The notes: generated by a model from the letters alone, not told the origin. 9,352 nt of DNA from Pseudonocardiaceae bacterium (GCA_025937115.1 JAICSB010000108.1:1-9352), one strand, 5' to 3'; shown: positions 1 to 8,744, counted from the stretch's first letter. Made by a program: numbers and translations.

Positions 1-1222
<1,222 letters not shown>

Positions 1223-1226
<4 letters not shown>

Positions 1227-1627
1227 GCCAGAACGAGGAATCAGCGGTCGTGCGCGGAGCGGCTGGCATGCCGGAGGTTGCGATGACCCGTCCGGACGGT
1301 GATGTGGCCGACGTCGATGACCTCGAGGAGGCCATGCGCGATGTGGTCGACCCGGAGCTGGGGATCAACGTGGTCGACCTGGGTCTGGTCTACGACATCC
1401 GGGTTGACGAGGGCAATATCGCCATCCTGGACATGACGCTGACCTCCGCGGCGTGCCCGCTGACCGACGTCATTGAGGACCAGACCCGTGCCGCGCTGAC
1501 TGGGGGCCCCGACGGGGGCCTGGTGGACGATGTGCGGATTAACTGGGTGTGGATACCGCCGTGGGGTCCGGACAAGATCACCGAGGATGGCCGAGAGCAA
1601 CTGAGGGCACTCGGGTTCACTGTCTGA
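1223..1627 (+). CDS. sufT: SufT, MIP18/DUF59-family Fe-S assembly factor
   Basis: 134-aa protein of the MIP18 (DUF59) family, whose bacterial SufT members help mature Fe-S proteins and close suf operons in actinobacteria. Conserved blocks are DPELGINVVDLGLVYDI (residues 43-59), MTLTSAACPLTDVIEDQ with the conserved Cys78 (71-87), and the terminal WIPPWGPDKITEDG. The first ~30 residues are a poorly conserved acidic leader. The GTG start at 1223 is supported by GGAGG at 1214-1218 and the GTGA overlap with sufU. This is the last gene of the suf operon here. The stop codon almost coincides with the point where homology to a PIN-domain gene begins in another frame (see the pseudogene entry), so the downstream junction looks rearranged while the SufT C-terminus (LRALGFTV) appears normal for the family. 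Confidence 0.94.
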
Positions 1628-1877
1628 GGTCAGCCGCTCACCCCGGCAGGCCCAACTTCGTCGCTTGCTCCGTGGCTGTGATGTCGCCGGACTGGACGAG
1701 GACACCGCACACCGAGTCGGTGAGCTCCTCGCTCACGCGTGCACGTCCGACATCGTTGACGGTGCAGTCGCCGCCGTAGCCATTGTCCGTTCCGCTGCGG
1801 TGCTCACCGGCGATCGAGGTGACATCGCCCATCTTCTCGGGTCAGCGGGTGTCGATCTCCCCATTATCGATATCTGA
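1605..1877 (+). pseudogene. 5'-truncated PIN-domain (VapC-like) toxin gene
   Basis: A frame open from 1605 (after TGA at 1602-1604) to TGA at 1875-1877 reads as the second half of a PIN-domain protein. It begins VSRSPRQAQLRRLLRG at 1629, continues through LDEDTAHRVGELL and TSDIVDGA, and ends VLTGDRGDIAHLLGSAGV plus a short beta strand. This follows the usual order in actinobacterial VapC-like PIN proteins (RQARLxRLL, LDExxARRAGELL, TSDVVDA, VLTSDPxDI). The later acidic residues are present (Asp at 1749-1751 and 1758-1760). The first ~50 residues, with the leading catalytic aspartate, are absent, and there is no ATG/GTG with a ribosome binding site at the 5' end. No antitoxin gene is adjacent. 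It is most likely a dead fragment joined to the end of sufT. That it is a PIN fragment is judged from recalled family patterns, not from a search. Confidence 0.72.
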
Positions 1878-1885
1878 TCAGCCGC

Positions 1886-3760
<1,875 letters not shown>

Positions 3761-4012
3761 TCGGCGATCCTAGGACCTGGGTGTCATCGCCGGTGGCCGT
3801 GTTCGGGTTTGGGTCGACCGATCGCAGGGAAGCCGTTGTGCACACCCAACCGTTGTCTCGAGGAGGGCGCCGTGGACGCGCCGATCCGAGGTGTTCGCCA
3901 TGGTTAAGCAGCGTGGCGGAGTCGAAGTCGAGGATCGCCGCCGCGAGCTGCCCCGAGACTCCGAACTGTTCGTATCACGCCACCGCACCGCCCGGCGACG
4001 GCGAACCGACTT
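3761..4012. promoter_or_regulatory. Divergent spacer between recQ and the cation transporter gene
   Basis: This 252-bp spacer must hold the promoters for recQ (leftward) and the transporter pair (rightward). Visible structure: GGTTTGGGT at 3806-3814 faces ACCCAACC at 3844-3851, an imperfect inverted repeat with a 29-nt spacer. CCGTTGT occurs twice in the same orientation, at 3833-3839 and 3850-3856. A strong Shine-Dalgarno-like GAGGAGGG lies at 3860-3867. No convincing -10/-35 pair or named metal-regulator operator was recognised. The right half (3872-4016) contains two tiny overlapping reading frames, described separately. Confidence 0.4.
3872..3907 (+). CDS. Possible 11-aa leader peptide
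   Basis: A GTG at 3872 sits just after the best Shine-Dalgarno sequence in the spacer (GAGGAGGG, 3860-3867) and would give MDAPIRGVRHG before TAA at 3905-3907. Its last codons overlap the ATG at 3900 of the next small frame. It could be a leader that brings ribosomes onto the downstream frames, or the strong GA-rich site may be accidental. The peptide resembles nothing I know. Confidence 0.2.
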   Translation: MDAPIRGVRHG

Positions 4013-4016
4013 ATGA
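3900..4016 (+). CDS. Possible 38-aa upstream ORF coupled to the cation transporter
   Basis: The frame ATG 3900 to TGA 4014-4016 would encode a 38-residue, very basic peptide ending RHRTARRRRTDL. Its stop overlaps the transporter start in an ATGA motif, the same junction used by the real gene pairs in this window. The transporter ATG at 4013 has no recognisable Shine-Dalgarno of its own, which fits coupling. Against it, third-position GC is only about 60-65%, lower than in the neighbouring genes, and the peptide has no known family. Either a translated upstream ORF or chance. Confidence 0.3.
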   Translation: MVKQRGGVEVEDRRRELPRDSELFVSRHRTARRRRTDL

Positions 4017-5047
4017 GAACTGCGCAGGTGGAACCATCGCATCGTCCGAAAACAGCTGACCACGGCTCTGACGGCGGGGAAAGTACGCTGACCGTCATCG
4101 TCGCGCTTGCGATCAACTTGTTGATCGCTGCGATGAAGCTGCTCGCCGGGTTGCTGACCGGATCGGCCGCGATGCTGGCGGAGGCGGCGCATTCGGTCGC
4201 CGACTCGACCACGGAGGGGCTGCTGCTGGCCGCGCTGCGGCACTCGGAGCGACCGGCCGACCGGCGGCACCCGTTCGGCTACGGCAAGGTTCGATACTTC
4301 TGGGCGCTCATCGCCGCGGTGTCGATATTCGTCACGGGCGCCCTGTTTTCGGTGTATGAGGGCGTGCGCACGATCTTTGGCGGGGGCGAGGAGCAGACCC
4401 TGGCGTGGGTGGCCTTCCTGGTGCTTGCGCTGTCCTTCGTGATGGAGGGCATCTCCTGGATCCGGGCGGCACGTCAGATCCGCCGTGAGCGCGATGCTGA
4501 GAGCCAAAGCCTGATCGAGTACCTGCGCACCACCGATGACCCGACCGTCAAGACTGTTTTTTTCGAGGACACCGCGGCGCTGGTCGGCCTGCTACTCGCC
4601 TTCGCTGGAGTCGGTTTGCACCTGCTCACCGGCTCGGCGTTGTGGGATGGCCTGGCCTCCCTGCTGATCGGCGTGCTCCTCGGAGTGGTGGCTTACCTGC
4701 TCGGCCGGACGAACATGCGGCTGCTGATCGGGCAGCAGGCCGACAGACGGCTGGTCCGGGCGATCTACGCGCAGCTCACAGCCAAACCAGAAGTCGAGCA
4801 AGTGGTCGATCTGCTCACCATGCTGACCGGCACTGACAAGGTACTGCTCTGCGCACGGGTGGACTTCGCGAACTCGCTGTCCACCGACGAGCTGGAACAT
4901 GCGTGTGTGCGTATCGACGACGAGCTGCGGCAGGAGTTCACCGATCTGGATGAGATCTTCCTTGAGCCGGTGCCTCGGACCGACCCGTCGCTGCGGGCGC
5001 GAGTGATTGGCCGGTACGGCGCAGTACTGGACAACCTTCGCCCATGA
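4013..5047 (+). CDS. Cation diffusion facilitator, ZnT9/SLC30A9-like type
   Basis: 344-aa inner-membrane transporter of the cation diffusion facilitator family, which exports divalent metal ions (Zn, Fe, Mn, Co) by proton antiport. Key features: TM1 at ~27-48; TM2 with the metal-site signature AEAAHSVADSTTEG (His60, Asp64); the conserved RRHPFGYGKVRYFW loop (84-97); TM3 ~97-116; TM4 ~128-150; and a charged linker. TM5 carries FFEDTAALVGLL (Glu185, Asp186) where classical CDFs have HxxxD, and TM6 carries WDGLASLLIG (Asp212). The EDTAAL and WDGxAS pattern is that of the SLC30A9-like branch. A C-terminal cytoplasmic domain (~245-330) follows the usual alpha/beta layout. The ATG at 4013 fits the family's N-terminal length but lacks a clear ribosome binding site. 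The stop overlaps the next gene (ATGA). Metal specificity cannot be read from sequence. Confidence 0.92.
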   Translation: MRTAQVEPSHRPKTADHGSDGGESTLTVIVALAINLLIAAMKLLAGLLTGSAAMLAEAAHSVADSTTEGLLLAALRHSERPADRRHPFGYGKVRYFWALIAAVSIFVTGALFSVYEGVRTIFGGGEEQTLAWVAFLVLALSFVMEGISWIRAARQIRRERDAESQSLIEYLRTTDDPTVKTVFFEDTAALVGLLLAFAGVGLHLLTGSALWDGLASLLIGVLLGVVAYLLGRTNMRLLIGQQADRRLVRAIYAQLTAKPEVEQVVDLLTMLTGTDKVLLCARVDFANSLSTDELEHACVRIDDELRQEFTDLDEIFLEPVPRTDPSLRARVIGRYGAVLDNLRP

Positions 5048-6216
5048 CTCGGCCGCCCCCATCGTCGGCTGAAGGCGGCGACATGACCGTATCCCGTCGG
5101 TCCGACATGACCTACCACCGACGAAATGGCAGCTTCCGAGGGAAATCCCGACGCGAGGACGCCCGTCCCGCTCTTCCGCACAGCCTCGTTATCGGCGCGG
5201 CCTGGTCATGGCGGCTGCTGCTGGTGGGAGTCACGGTGTATGCCGCCGTGCGGGTGCTCGTGCTGCTGTCGCTTGTGGTGATCCCGGTGGTCGCCGCGCT
5301 GCTGCTGGCGGCGTTGCTGCGGCCGGTAGCGCAGCTGCTGCAGCGGCGTCTTCCTGGGCCGCTGTCTGCCCTGCTGACGCTGGTGATCGCCGCAGTGGTC
5401 CTGGGGGGCTTGGGATACCTGATCGGATTGCGCTTCGCGCGGGAGCTACCGACGCTGATCGAGCAGTTGGTCGGTACTGTCCGCCGCATCCGCGCTGTCC
5501 TGGGCGGCGGTGGCGTGGGTCAGTTCCAACTCGACCAGATCGAAAAGTCGGTAATCAACTGGTTGCAACGCAACCAGAGCCAGGCTGTCGCCTACCTCAC
5601 CACGGGGGCCGGATACCTGGTCGAGTTCGCCACCCTGACCGTGCTCACGCTGTTCATCACCTTTTTTCTGCTCTACGACGGCGAGCGGATATGGAGGTGG
5701 CTGCGCACACCGCTGCCGGCGCGGCAGTCCCATCGGGTGGACCTGGCGGGGCGGGCAGCTTGGGCCACCATCACTGGTTATGTGCGCGGCACCGCGGTCA
5801 TCGCCACCATCCACGGCATCGTGATCGGGTTTGTGGTGTTCCTGTTGGGGGTGCCGCTGGCGCTGCCGCTGGGGGTGCTGGTGTTCGTCGGGAGCTTCAT
5901 CCCGTTCATCGGTGCGCTCGTCGCCGGCGGCCTGGCCGTCCTGATCACGTTCGGCACCCACGGATGGCTGGCCGCGCTGATCCTGCTCGGAGTACTCATC
6001 GCGGAGAGCCAGCTCGAAGTCCATTTGCTCCAACCGCTGATCGTCGGCCGTTACGTGCGGCTCCATCCGCTGGCAATCGGGCTCTCCTTCGCGGTGGGCA
6101 CTGTGCTTGCCGGAATCGTCGGAGCGATCGTCGCAGTTCCCACCGCTGCCGTTGTTCACCAGGCCTGGCCGGCGCTGCGCGGCCCGGATCACGATCGCCG
6201 CGCCAAGCCGAAGTAA
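5044..6216 (+). CDS. AI-2E/PerM-family transporter-like membrane protein
   Basis: 390-aa member of the AI-2E transporter family (PerM/YdiK/TqsA type, formerly UPF0118). Members include putative exporters and Na+/H+ antiporters; the substrate here is unknown. A ~45-residue basic, disordered N-terminus leads into about eight hydrophobic segments: ~47-65, 68-92, 107-130, 191-212, 250-270, 273-293, 305-320 and 343-370. Family motifs are FVGSFIPFIGALVAGGLAVL (281-300), ESQLEVHLLQPLIVGRYVRLHPLAI (321-345) and GIVGAIVAVP (357-366). The start at 5044 overlaps the upstream transporter stop and suits translational coupling. An alternative in-frame ATG at 5083 has GAAGGCGG at 5071-5078 and would remove 13 poorly conserved residues. 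Co-translation with the metal exporter suggests a shared ion-homeostasis or envelope role, which is an inference. Confidence 0.9.
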   Translation: MTRPPPSSAEGGDMTVSRRSDMTYHRRNGSFRGKSRREDARPALPHSLVIGAAWSWRLLLVGVTVYAAVRVLVLLSLVVIPVVAALLLAALLRPVAQLLQRRLPGPLSALLTLVIAAVVLGGLGYLIGLRFARELPTLIEQLVGTVRRIRAVLGGGGVGQFQLDQIEKSVINWLQRNQSQAVAYLTTGAGYLVEFATLTVLTLFITFFLLYDGERIWRWLRTPLPARQSHRVDLAGRAAWATITGYVRGTAVIATIHGIVIGFVVFLLGVPLALPLGVLVFVGSFIPFIGALVAGGLAVLITFGTHGWLAALILLGVLIAESQLEVHLLQPLIVGRYVRLHPLAIGLSFAVGTVLAGIVGAIVAVPTAAVVHQAWPALRGPDHDRRAKPK

Positions 6217-6307
6217 TCAGTGGCCACGCCCGGTGGTTCGCCCATCCATCTCAGGTACCCGCTCCAGCGCGCCACACACAGTGGATTTCTCCCCAGGCTC
6301 AGATGCC

Positions 6308-6333
6308 GCTTCAACAGGGTCGGTGGCGGGTAA
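6308..6333 (+). promoter_or_regulatory. Weak sigma-F-like promoter before the proline-rich gene
   Basis: GGGTAA at 6328-6333 follows GCTT (6308-6311) by 16 bases. The mycobacterial sigma-F pattern is GTTT-N15-17-GGGTA, so the -10 and spacing fit but the -35 matches only three of four bases. The start site would fall near 6340, just upstream of the strong ribosome binding site at 6353. Suggestive only. Confidence 0.22.
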
Positions 6334-6336
6334 TCC

Positions 6337-6360
6337 AAGGAGGCGATCGAGTAAGGAGGC
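6337..6360 (+). promoter_or_regulatory. Tandem Shine-Dalgarno-like AAGGAGGC boxes
   Basis: The octamer AAGGAGGC occurs at 6337-6344 and again at 6353-6360. The second copy lies 8-9 bases before the GTG at 6369 and decides that start. The first has no usable start codon at a suitable distance. It may be a standby ribosome site or a small duplication. Confidence 0.5.
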
Positions 6361-6368
6361 ACACATCC

Positions 6369-6593
6369 GTGGGCACCCATCGAATTGCCACGACGCGGTT
6401 GTCTCAGCGGCCGAGCCCGGGCCCCGCGAACACCGTCCCACCCGACCCAGAACCCATCCCCAACCCCGGCCCTGGCCCGCTGCCCCCGGGCCCGCCGAAC
6501 CCCGTCCCCACCCCACCACCACCAGTACCCGACCCGCCTCCGCCTCCTCAACTGCAGTCTGGGCGTCCGGTGCGGTACCGGGGTCGGCAGTGA
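6369..6593 (+). CDS. Small proline-rich protein, unknown function
   Basis: 74-aa protein from a GTG start with a near-perfect Shine-Dalgarno (AAGGAGG at 6353-6359). A ~20-residue N-terminus (MGTHRIATTRLSQRPSPGPA) has no hydrophobic core, so there is no ordinary signal peptide. Residues ~24-60 are a proline-dominated low-complexity stretch built from PxPxP, NPGPGP and runs of four or five prolines (PPPPV, PPPPP). A short basic tail ends RPVRYRGRQ. Such a segment would form an extended polyproline-II rod and could bind partner domains or span the wall, but nothing identifies a role. Short proline-rich proteins are common in actinobacteria. It follows the AI-2E gene after 152 bp and faces the membrane protein gene convergently. 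Long frames in this stretch on the other strand are treated as compositional shadows, because only this one has a good ribosome binding site. Confidence 0.6.
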   Translation: MGTHRIATTRLSQRPSPGPANTVPPDPEPIPNPGPGPLPPGPPNPVPTPPPPVPDPPPPPQLQSGRPVRYRGRQ

Positions 6594-6634
6594 TGGCGTC
6601 ACGTTGTGCGCGTGACTGTCCGCAGGTCTGTACA

Positions 6635-6666
6635 CCGCGCGGTCGTTGCGCCGGTGATCCGCGCGG
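6635..6666. terminator. GC hairpin between convergent genes, possible terminator
   Basis: The palindromic octamer CCGCGCGG is repeated at 6635-6642 and 6659-6666, so the copies can pair as an 8-bp stem with a 16-nt loop. It lies in the 125-bp gap between the stop of the proline-rich gene (6593) and the stop of the oppositely oriented membrane protein gene (6719). There is no T-tract, so an intrinsic terminator is only a possibility. Confidence 0.3.
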
Positions 6667-6718
6667 CGTACCCCGCCTATCAGCTATCAACAGGCGTGAC
6701 GGGGGCTGAGAACGAAGT

Positions 6719-7228
6719 TCAGTCGTGGATGGAACGCACGGTCATGCGACCGAGCGCAAATGCGGCCAGAGCCGTGGCTAGGGCACCGAGCCCGTAGAAG
6801 TAGCCGAGCTGCTCGAACATCTGCAGCCAGTTCGGCCCGAGCGGCGGACCGATCGGAGCCGTCAACCCGTCTACCCGCCACACCATACTGACCACCGGCC
6901 CGATGATGAACCAGATCCCGCCGATCAGGGCGAGCCACGCGCCGAAGCCACCGCTGGCCCGATTCGCGCTCGGACCGAGGATCAGACCACCGAGGAACAG
7001 GGCGATCCCCGGCAGGATGTTAAACCACAGCCGGTCGTAGGTGAAGAACCAAGGCACTGTGACGCCGAAAGCGTAGTGGAAGTACGGCCCGATGAACGGG
7101 ATGACGGCGCCCCAAATGCCGAGCAGCACGAGCAGGAAGGCGCTGCCCGCCCCACGGCTGCGCTGCATCGCCAGGCCCGCTTTCCGACCGTCGGGCCGAG
7201 CGCCGAGCGAAGACTGTGTCGTCGACAT
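6719..7228 (-). CDS. Four-helix membrane protein of unknown function
   Basis: 169-aa hydrophobic protein. A polar ~28-residue N-terminus (MSTTQSSLGARPDGRKAG) is followed by four predicted membrane helices at ~29-50, ~67-86, ~95-116 and ~141-160. Paired glycine-rich helices 2 and 3 read LPGIALFLGGLILG and WLALIGGIWFIIGP. This resembles small actinobacterial membrane proteins with SPW-like repeats, but the family is not certain. The ATG at 7228 is chosen because GAGGAG lies at 7234-7239; an upstream in-frame ATG at 7261 would fall at about the predicted transcription start and lacks a good site. The gene lies 91 bp downstream of the encapsulin gene on the same strand, with its own sigma-F-like promoter in between. 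It could be co-regulated with the nanocompartment or simply a stress-induced neighbour. It has no cargo-loading peptide at its C-terminus. Confidence 0.82.
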   Translation of the reverse strand: MSTTQSSLGARPDGRKAGLAMQRSRGAGSAFLLVLLGIWGAVIPFIGPYFHYAFGVTVPWFFTYDRLWFNILPGIALFLGGLILGPSANRASGGFGAWLALIGGIWFIIGPVVSMVWRVDGLTAPIGPPLGPNWLQMFEQLGYFYGLGALATALAAFALGRMTVRSIHD

Positions 7229-7268
7229 GGCAATCTCCTCAATGAGGGTACTTTCAAGCATCGACCGA

Positions 7269-7294
7269 TTACCCGGTCGTCCTTCTCAACAAAC
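7269..7294 (-). promoter_or_regulatory. Sigma-F-like promoter for the four-helix membrane protein
   Basis: On the minus strand GTTT (7294-7291), 16 bases, then GGGTAA (7274-7269) match the mycobacterial sigma-F pattern GTTT-N15-17-GGGTA. Transcription would begin near 7262, about 34 bases before the ATG at 7228. The site lies wholly in the gap after the encapsulin stop (7320-7322). Sigma-F promoters serve stationary-phase and envelope/oxidative stress genes. Assigned from pattern only. Confidence 0.6.
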
Positions 7295-7319
7295 TCGCGC
7301 GGTATCGGCGGAGGATGTA

Positions 7320-8147
7320 CTACCCTTCGGTGAGGACGACCGCTGCGTCGGGTTCGGTGACGCGGAAATTGAAGCTTTCTTCCAGATACAGCGTCACCAG
7401 TTCGGCGTCGTGCCGGGTATAACCGATCGAGAAGTCCTGCCCGACGTCGAGGATGAAGTCGCCGCCGCGCTTGCTCAGTACCAGGGCACCATCCAGGCCG
7501 GGAGCCCACACAACGTCTCCACCGCCGAGGATCTTGGTCAGATGCTCGCGCAACGGATAGCCGCCGTGTTCGGCCGCCTCGGCGATGCGGGTGTATCCCT
7601 GCGGGCTGACGGCTAAGGCATACGGACCCTCGATGCCGGCCTGGCGAAGCAGGTTGGTCGCGTTGGCGATTGCGTGTGGATAGGTGTTGGCATCTTGCCC
7701 CAGCGTCAACCAGGGATGTGAGCTGCTGTCCACGATTCCGGTGATTCCCGCTTCCGGCCAGCCGTGGAACACCGTGCGGTTCTCGATCAACGCGGCGTCA
7801 TGCGTGGCGCGGTCGAGATCGCCATAGTCGACGTCGGTGGCGCCGCGTTCGGCGTCCTGCAAGCCGGAGCACTCCACGGTGAAGCTCACCCGCAGTTCGG
7901 TCAACGCCAGGACGCGCCGTTGCCGGGCGACCACCGTTTCGAACTTGGTGCCCGGCGGTGCGCTGTCCAGCGAGGCAGTCCGGCCGAGGTTGGTGGCGGA
8001 ATGTGTCCAGCCGTGTGGCCCGGACCAGTCGACCAGCCGGCGTGCGGCCAACCTGGCGGTGAGCCGGTCCTTGGCCTCGTCGTCGATCTGCTGCCACCCT
8101 TTGGCCGGGATGGGTGCGTATTTACGTAACAGATGATCGGTTGTCAT
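7320..8147 (-). CDS. enc: Family 1 encapsulin shell protein (HK97 fold)
   Basis: 275-aa encapsulin of the linocin-M18/CFP29 type, slightly longer than the usual ~265. It self-assembles into an icosahedral protein shell that packages cargo with a C-terminal targeting peptide. The N-terminal helix region MTTDHLLRKYAPIPAKGWQQIDDEA is typical (R-x-x-AP, W-x-x-I-D-x-EA), followed by RRLVDWSGPHGW. The extended E-loop region is at ~50-85, a P-domain region includes FTVECSGLQDAERG (~89-102), and the A-domain spans ~128-225 with PYALAVSPQGYTRI and the pore-region loop EHGGYPL. The C-terminal YLEESFNFRVTEPDAAVVL ends the P-domain. The ATG at 8147 overlaps the hemerythrin stop (TGATG), and a GAAGGGA ribosome site lies inside that gene. 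A longer frame reaches upstream to 8423 but is an overlap artefact. No cysteine except Cys93. The adjacent tagged gene identifies the natural cargo. Confidence 0.95.
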   Translation of the reverse strand: MTTDHLLRKYAPIPAKGWQQIDDEAKDRLTARLAARRLVDWSGPHGWTHSATNLGRTASLDSAPPGTKFETVVARQRRVLALTELRVSFTVECSGLQDAERGATDVDYGDLDRATHDAALIENRTVFHGWPEAGITGIVDSSSHPWLTLGQDANTYPHAIANATNLLRQAGIEGPYALAVSPQGYTRIAEAAEHGGYPLREHLTKILGGGDVVWAPGLDGALVLSKRGGDFILDVGQDFSIGYTRHDAELVTLYLEESFNFRVTEPDAAVVLTEG

Positions 8148-8704
8148 CAACGTCCCTTCAGGCTGCCGATACCGAGGGAGTTGTTCGCGTCGCCGGCGGA
8201 GATCTCCGCCTCTATTGCGCTGACGTACGCCTGCGGATCCTTGTCGCTGGTATCCAGGCCCTGGGCATCGGAATGGTCTGTCTTGAACTTCAGAAACTCG
8301 TGGCCTAGGTTCACGCGCACACTCAGCGGAGTGTTGCGCCGGAAGTCGGGCAGCGCGTCGTCCTCTTCCTCTGCCATATGACTGCTGTTGGCCACTCGTG
8401 CGTGCCGGACGCCATCCCACCACTGCGCACTACCGATGGGGTGCCGCGCTGCTTCGCGCACGCCGTCCCGGATGTCGTTGTGATCACCGATCGCATCGAC
8501 GGTTTCGTCTTCGGCGTCATCGCCACGGCGCAGCAGCTTCGGATAGAAGATGGCCTCCTCAGCAGCGGCGTGCACCTCGAGCAGGTTCGCGAGGGGTTCC
8601 CAGATCTCGCGTAACTGCTCGGGTGCGTCGGCATCGTCCAATGCGGCGAACTCCCGACGAAACGTCTCATGATCGTCGAGAATCAACTGTGTGATATCCG
8701 ACAT
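8147..8704 (-). CDS. Hemerythrin-like encapsulin cargo protein with targeting peptide
   Basis: 185-aa hemerythrin-domain protein, a four-helix bundle carrying an oxo-bridged di-iron centre able to bind O2 or NO. The ligand set is complete: His12 (DDHETF), His45 and Glu49 (HAAAEEAIFYP), His75 (GDHNDI), His109 and Glu113 (SHMAEEED). The domain occupies ~1-140; an extra helix and an acidic linker (~141-173) follow. The protein ends NNSLGIGSLKGR, an almost ideal family 1 encapsulin cargo-loading peptide, so it should be packed inside the shell made by the next gene. The ATG at 8704 has GAGGAG at 8712-8717. The stop overlaps the encapsulin start by one base. Hemerythrin cargo is an established but less common encapsulin class in actinobacteria, linked to protection against oxidative and nitrosative stress; the exact role here is inferred. 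Confidence 0.95.
   Translation of the reverse strand: MSDITQLILDDHETFRREFAALDDADAPEQLREIWEPLANLLEVHAAAEEAIFYPKLLRRGDDAEDETVDAIGDHNDIRDGVREAARHPIGSAQWWDGVRHARVANSSHMAEEEDDALPDFRRNTPLSVRVNLGHEFLKFKTDHSDAQGLDTSDKDPQAYVSAIEAEISAGDANNSLGIGSLKGR
8153..8159 (-). promoter_or_regulatory. Encapsulin ribosome binding site inside the cargo tag codons
   Basis: GAAGGGA (8159-8153, minus strand) lies five bases before the encapsulin ATG. The same bases are part of the CTG-AAG-GGA codons for Leu-Lys-Gly of the hemerythrin targeting peptide. The site therefore serves both as translation signal for the shell gene and as coding sequence for the shell-docking tag. Confidence 0.7.
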
Positions 8705-8744
8705 CGCACCGCTCCTCAGCTCGGGTTCCCAGCTCCGGACCTGC

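Noticed and set aside
1638..1832. 64-codon minus-strand frame opposite the PIN fragment
   Set aside because: The plus-strand frame matches PIN-domain patterns throughout; this one has no known family and no clear ribosome site, so it is a shadow.
3962..3972. CGAACTGTTCG palindrome as a LexA/SOS box
   Set aside because: The half-sites match, but the actinobacterial LexA site needs four bases between CGAAC and GTTCG; here there is one.
5208..6593. 461-codon plus-strand frame through the AI-2E gene into the proline-rich gene
   Set aside because: Within the AI-2E gene it is a low-complexity shadow; only its last 75 codons, from GTG 6369 with a strong ribosome site, are kept as a gene.
6217..6690. 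Minus-strand frames opposite the proline-rich gene
   Set aside because: Glycine/tryptophan-rich runs are the expected complement of proline codons, and no ribosome site supports them.
7320..8423. Longer encapsulin frame starting at 8423
   Set aside because: The extra 92 residues overlap the hemerythrin gene and are arginine-rich shadow; the family N-terminus starts exactly at ATG 8147.
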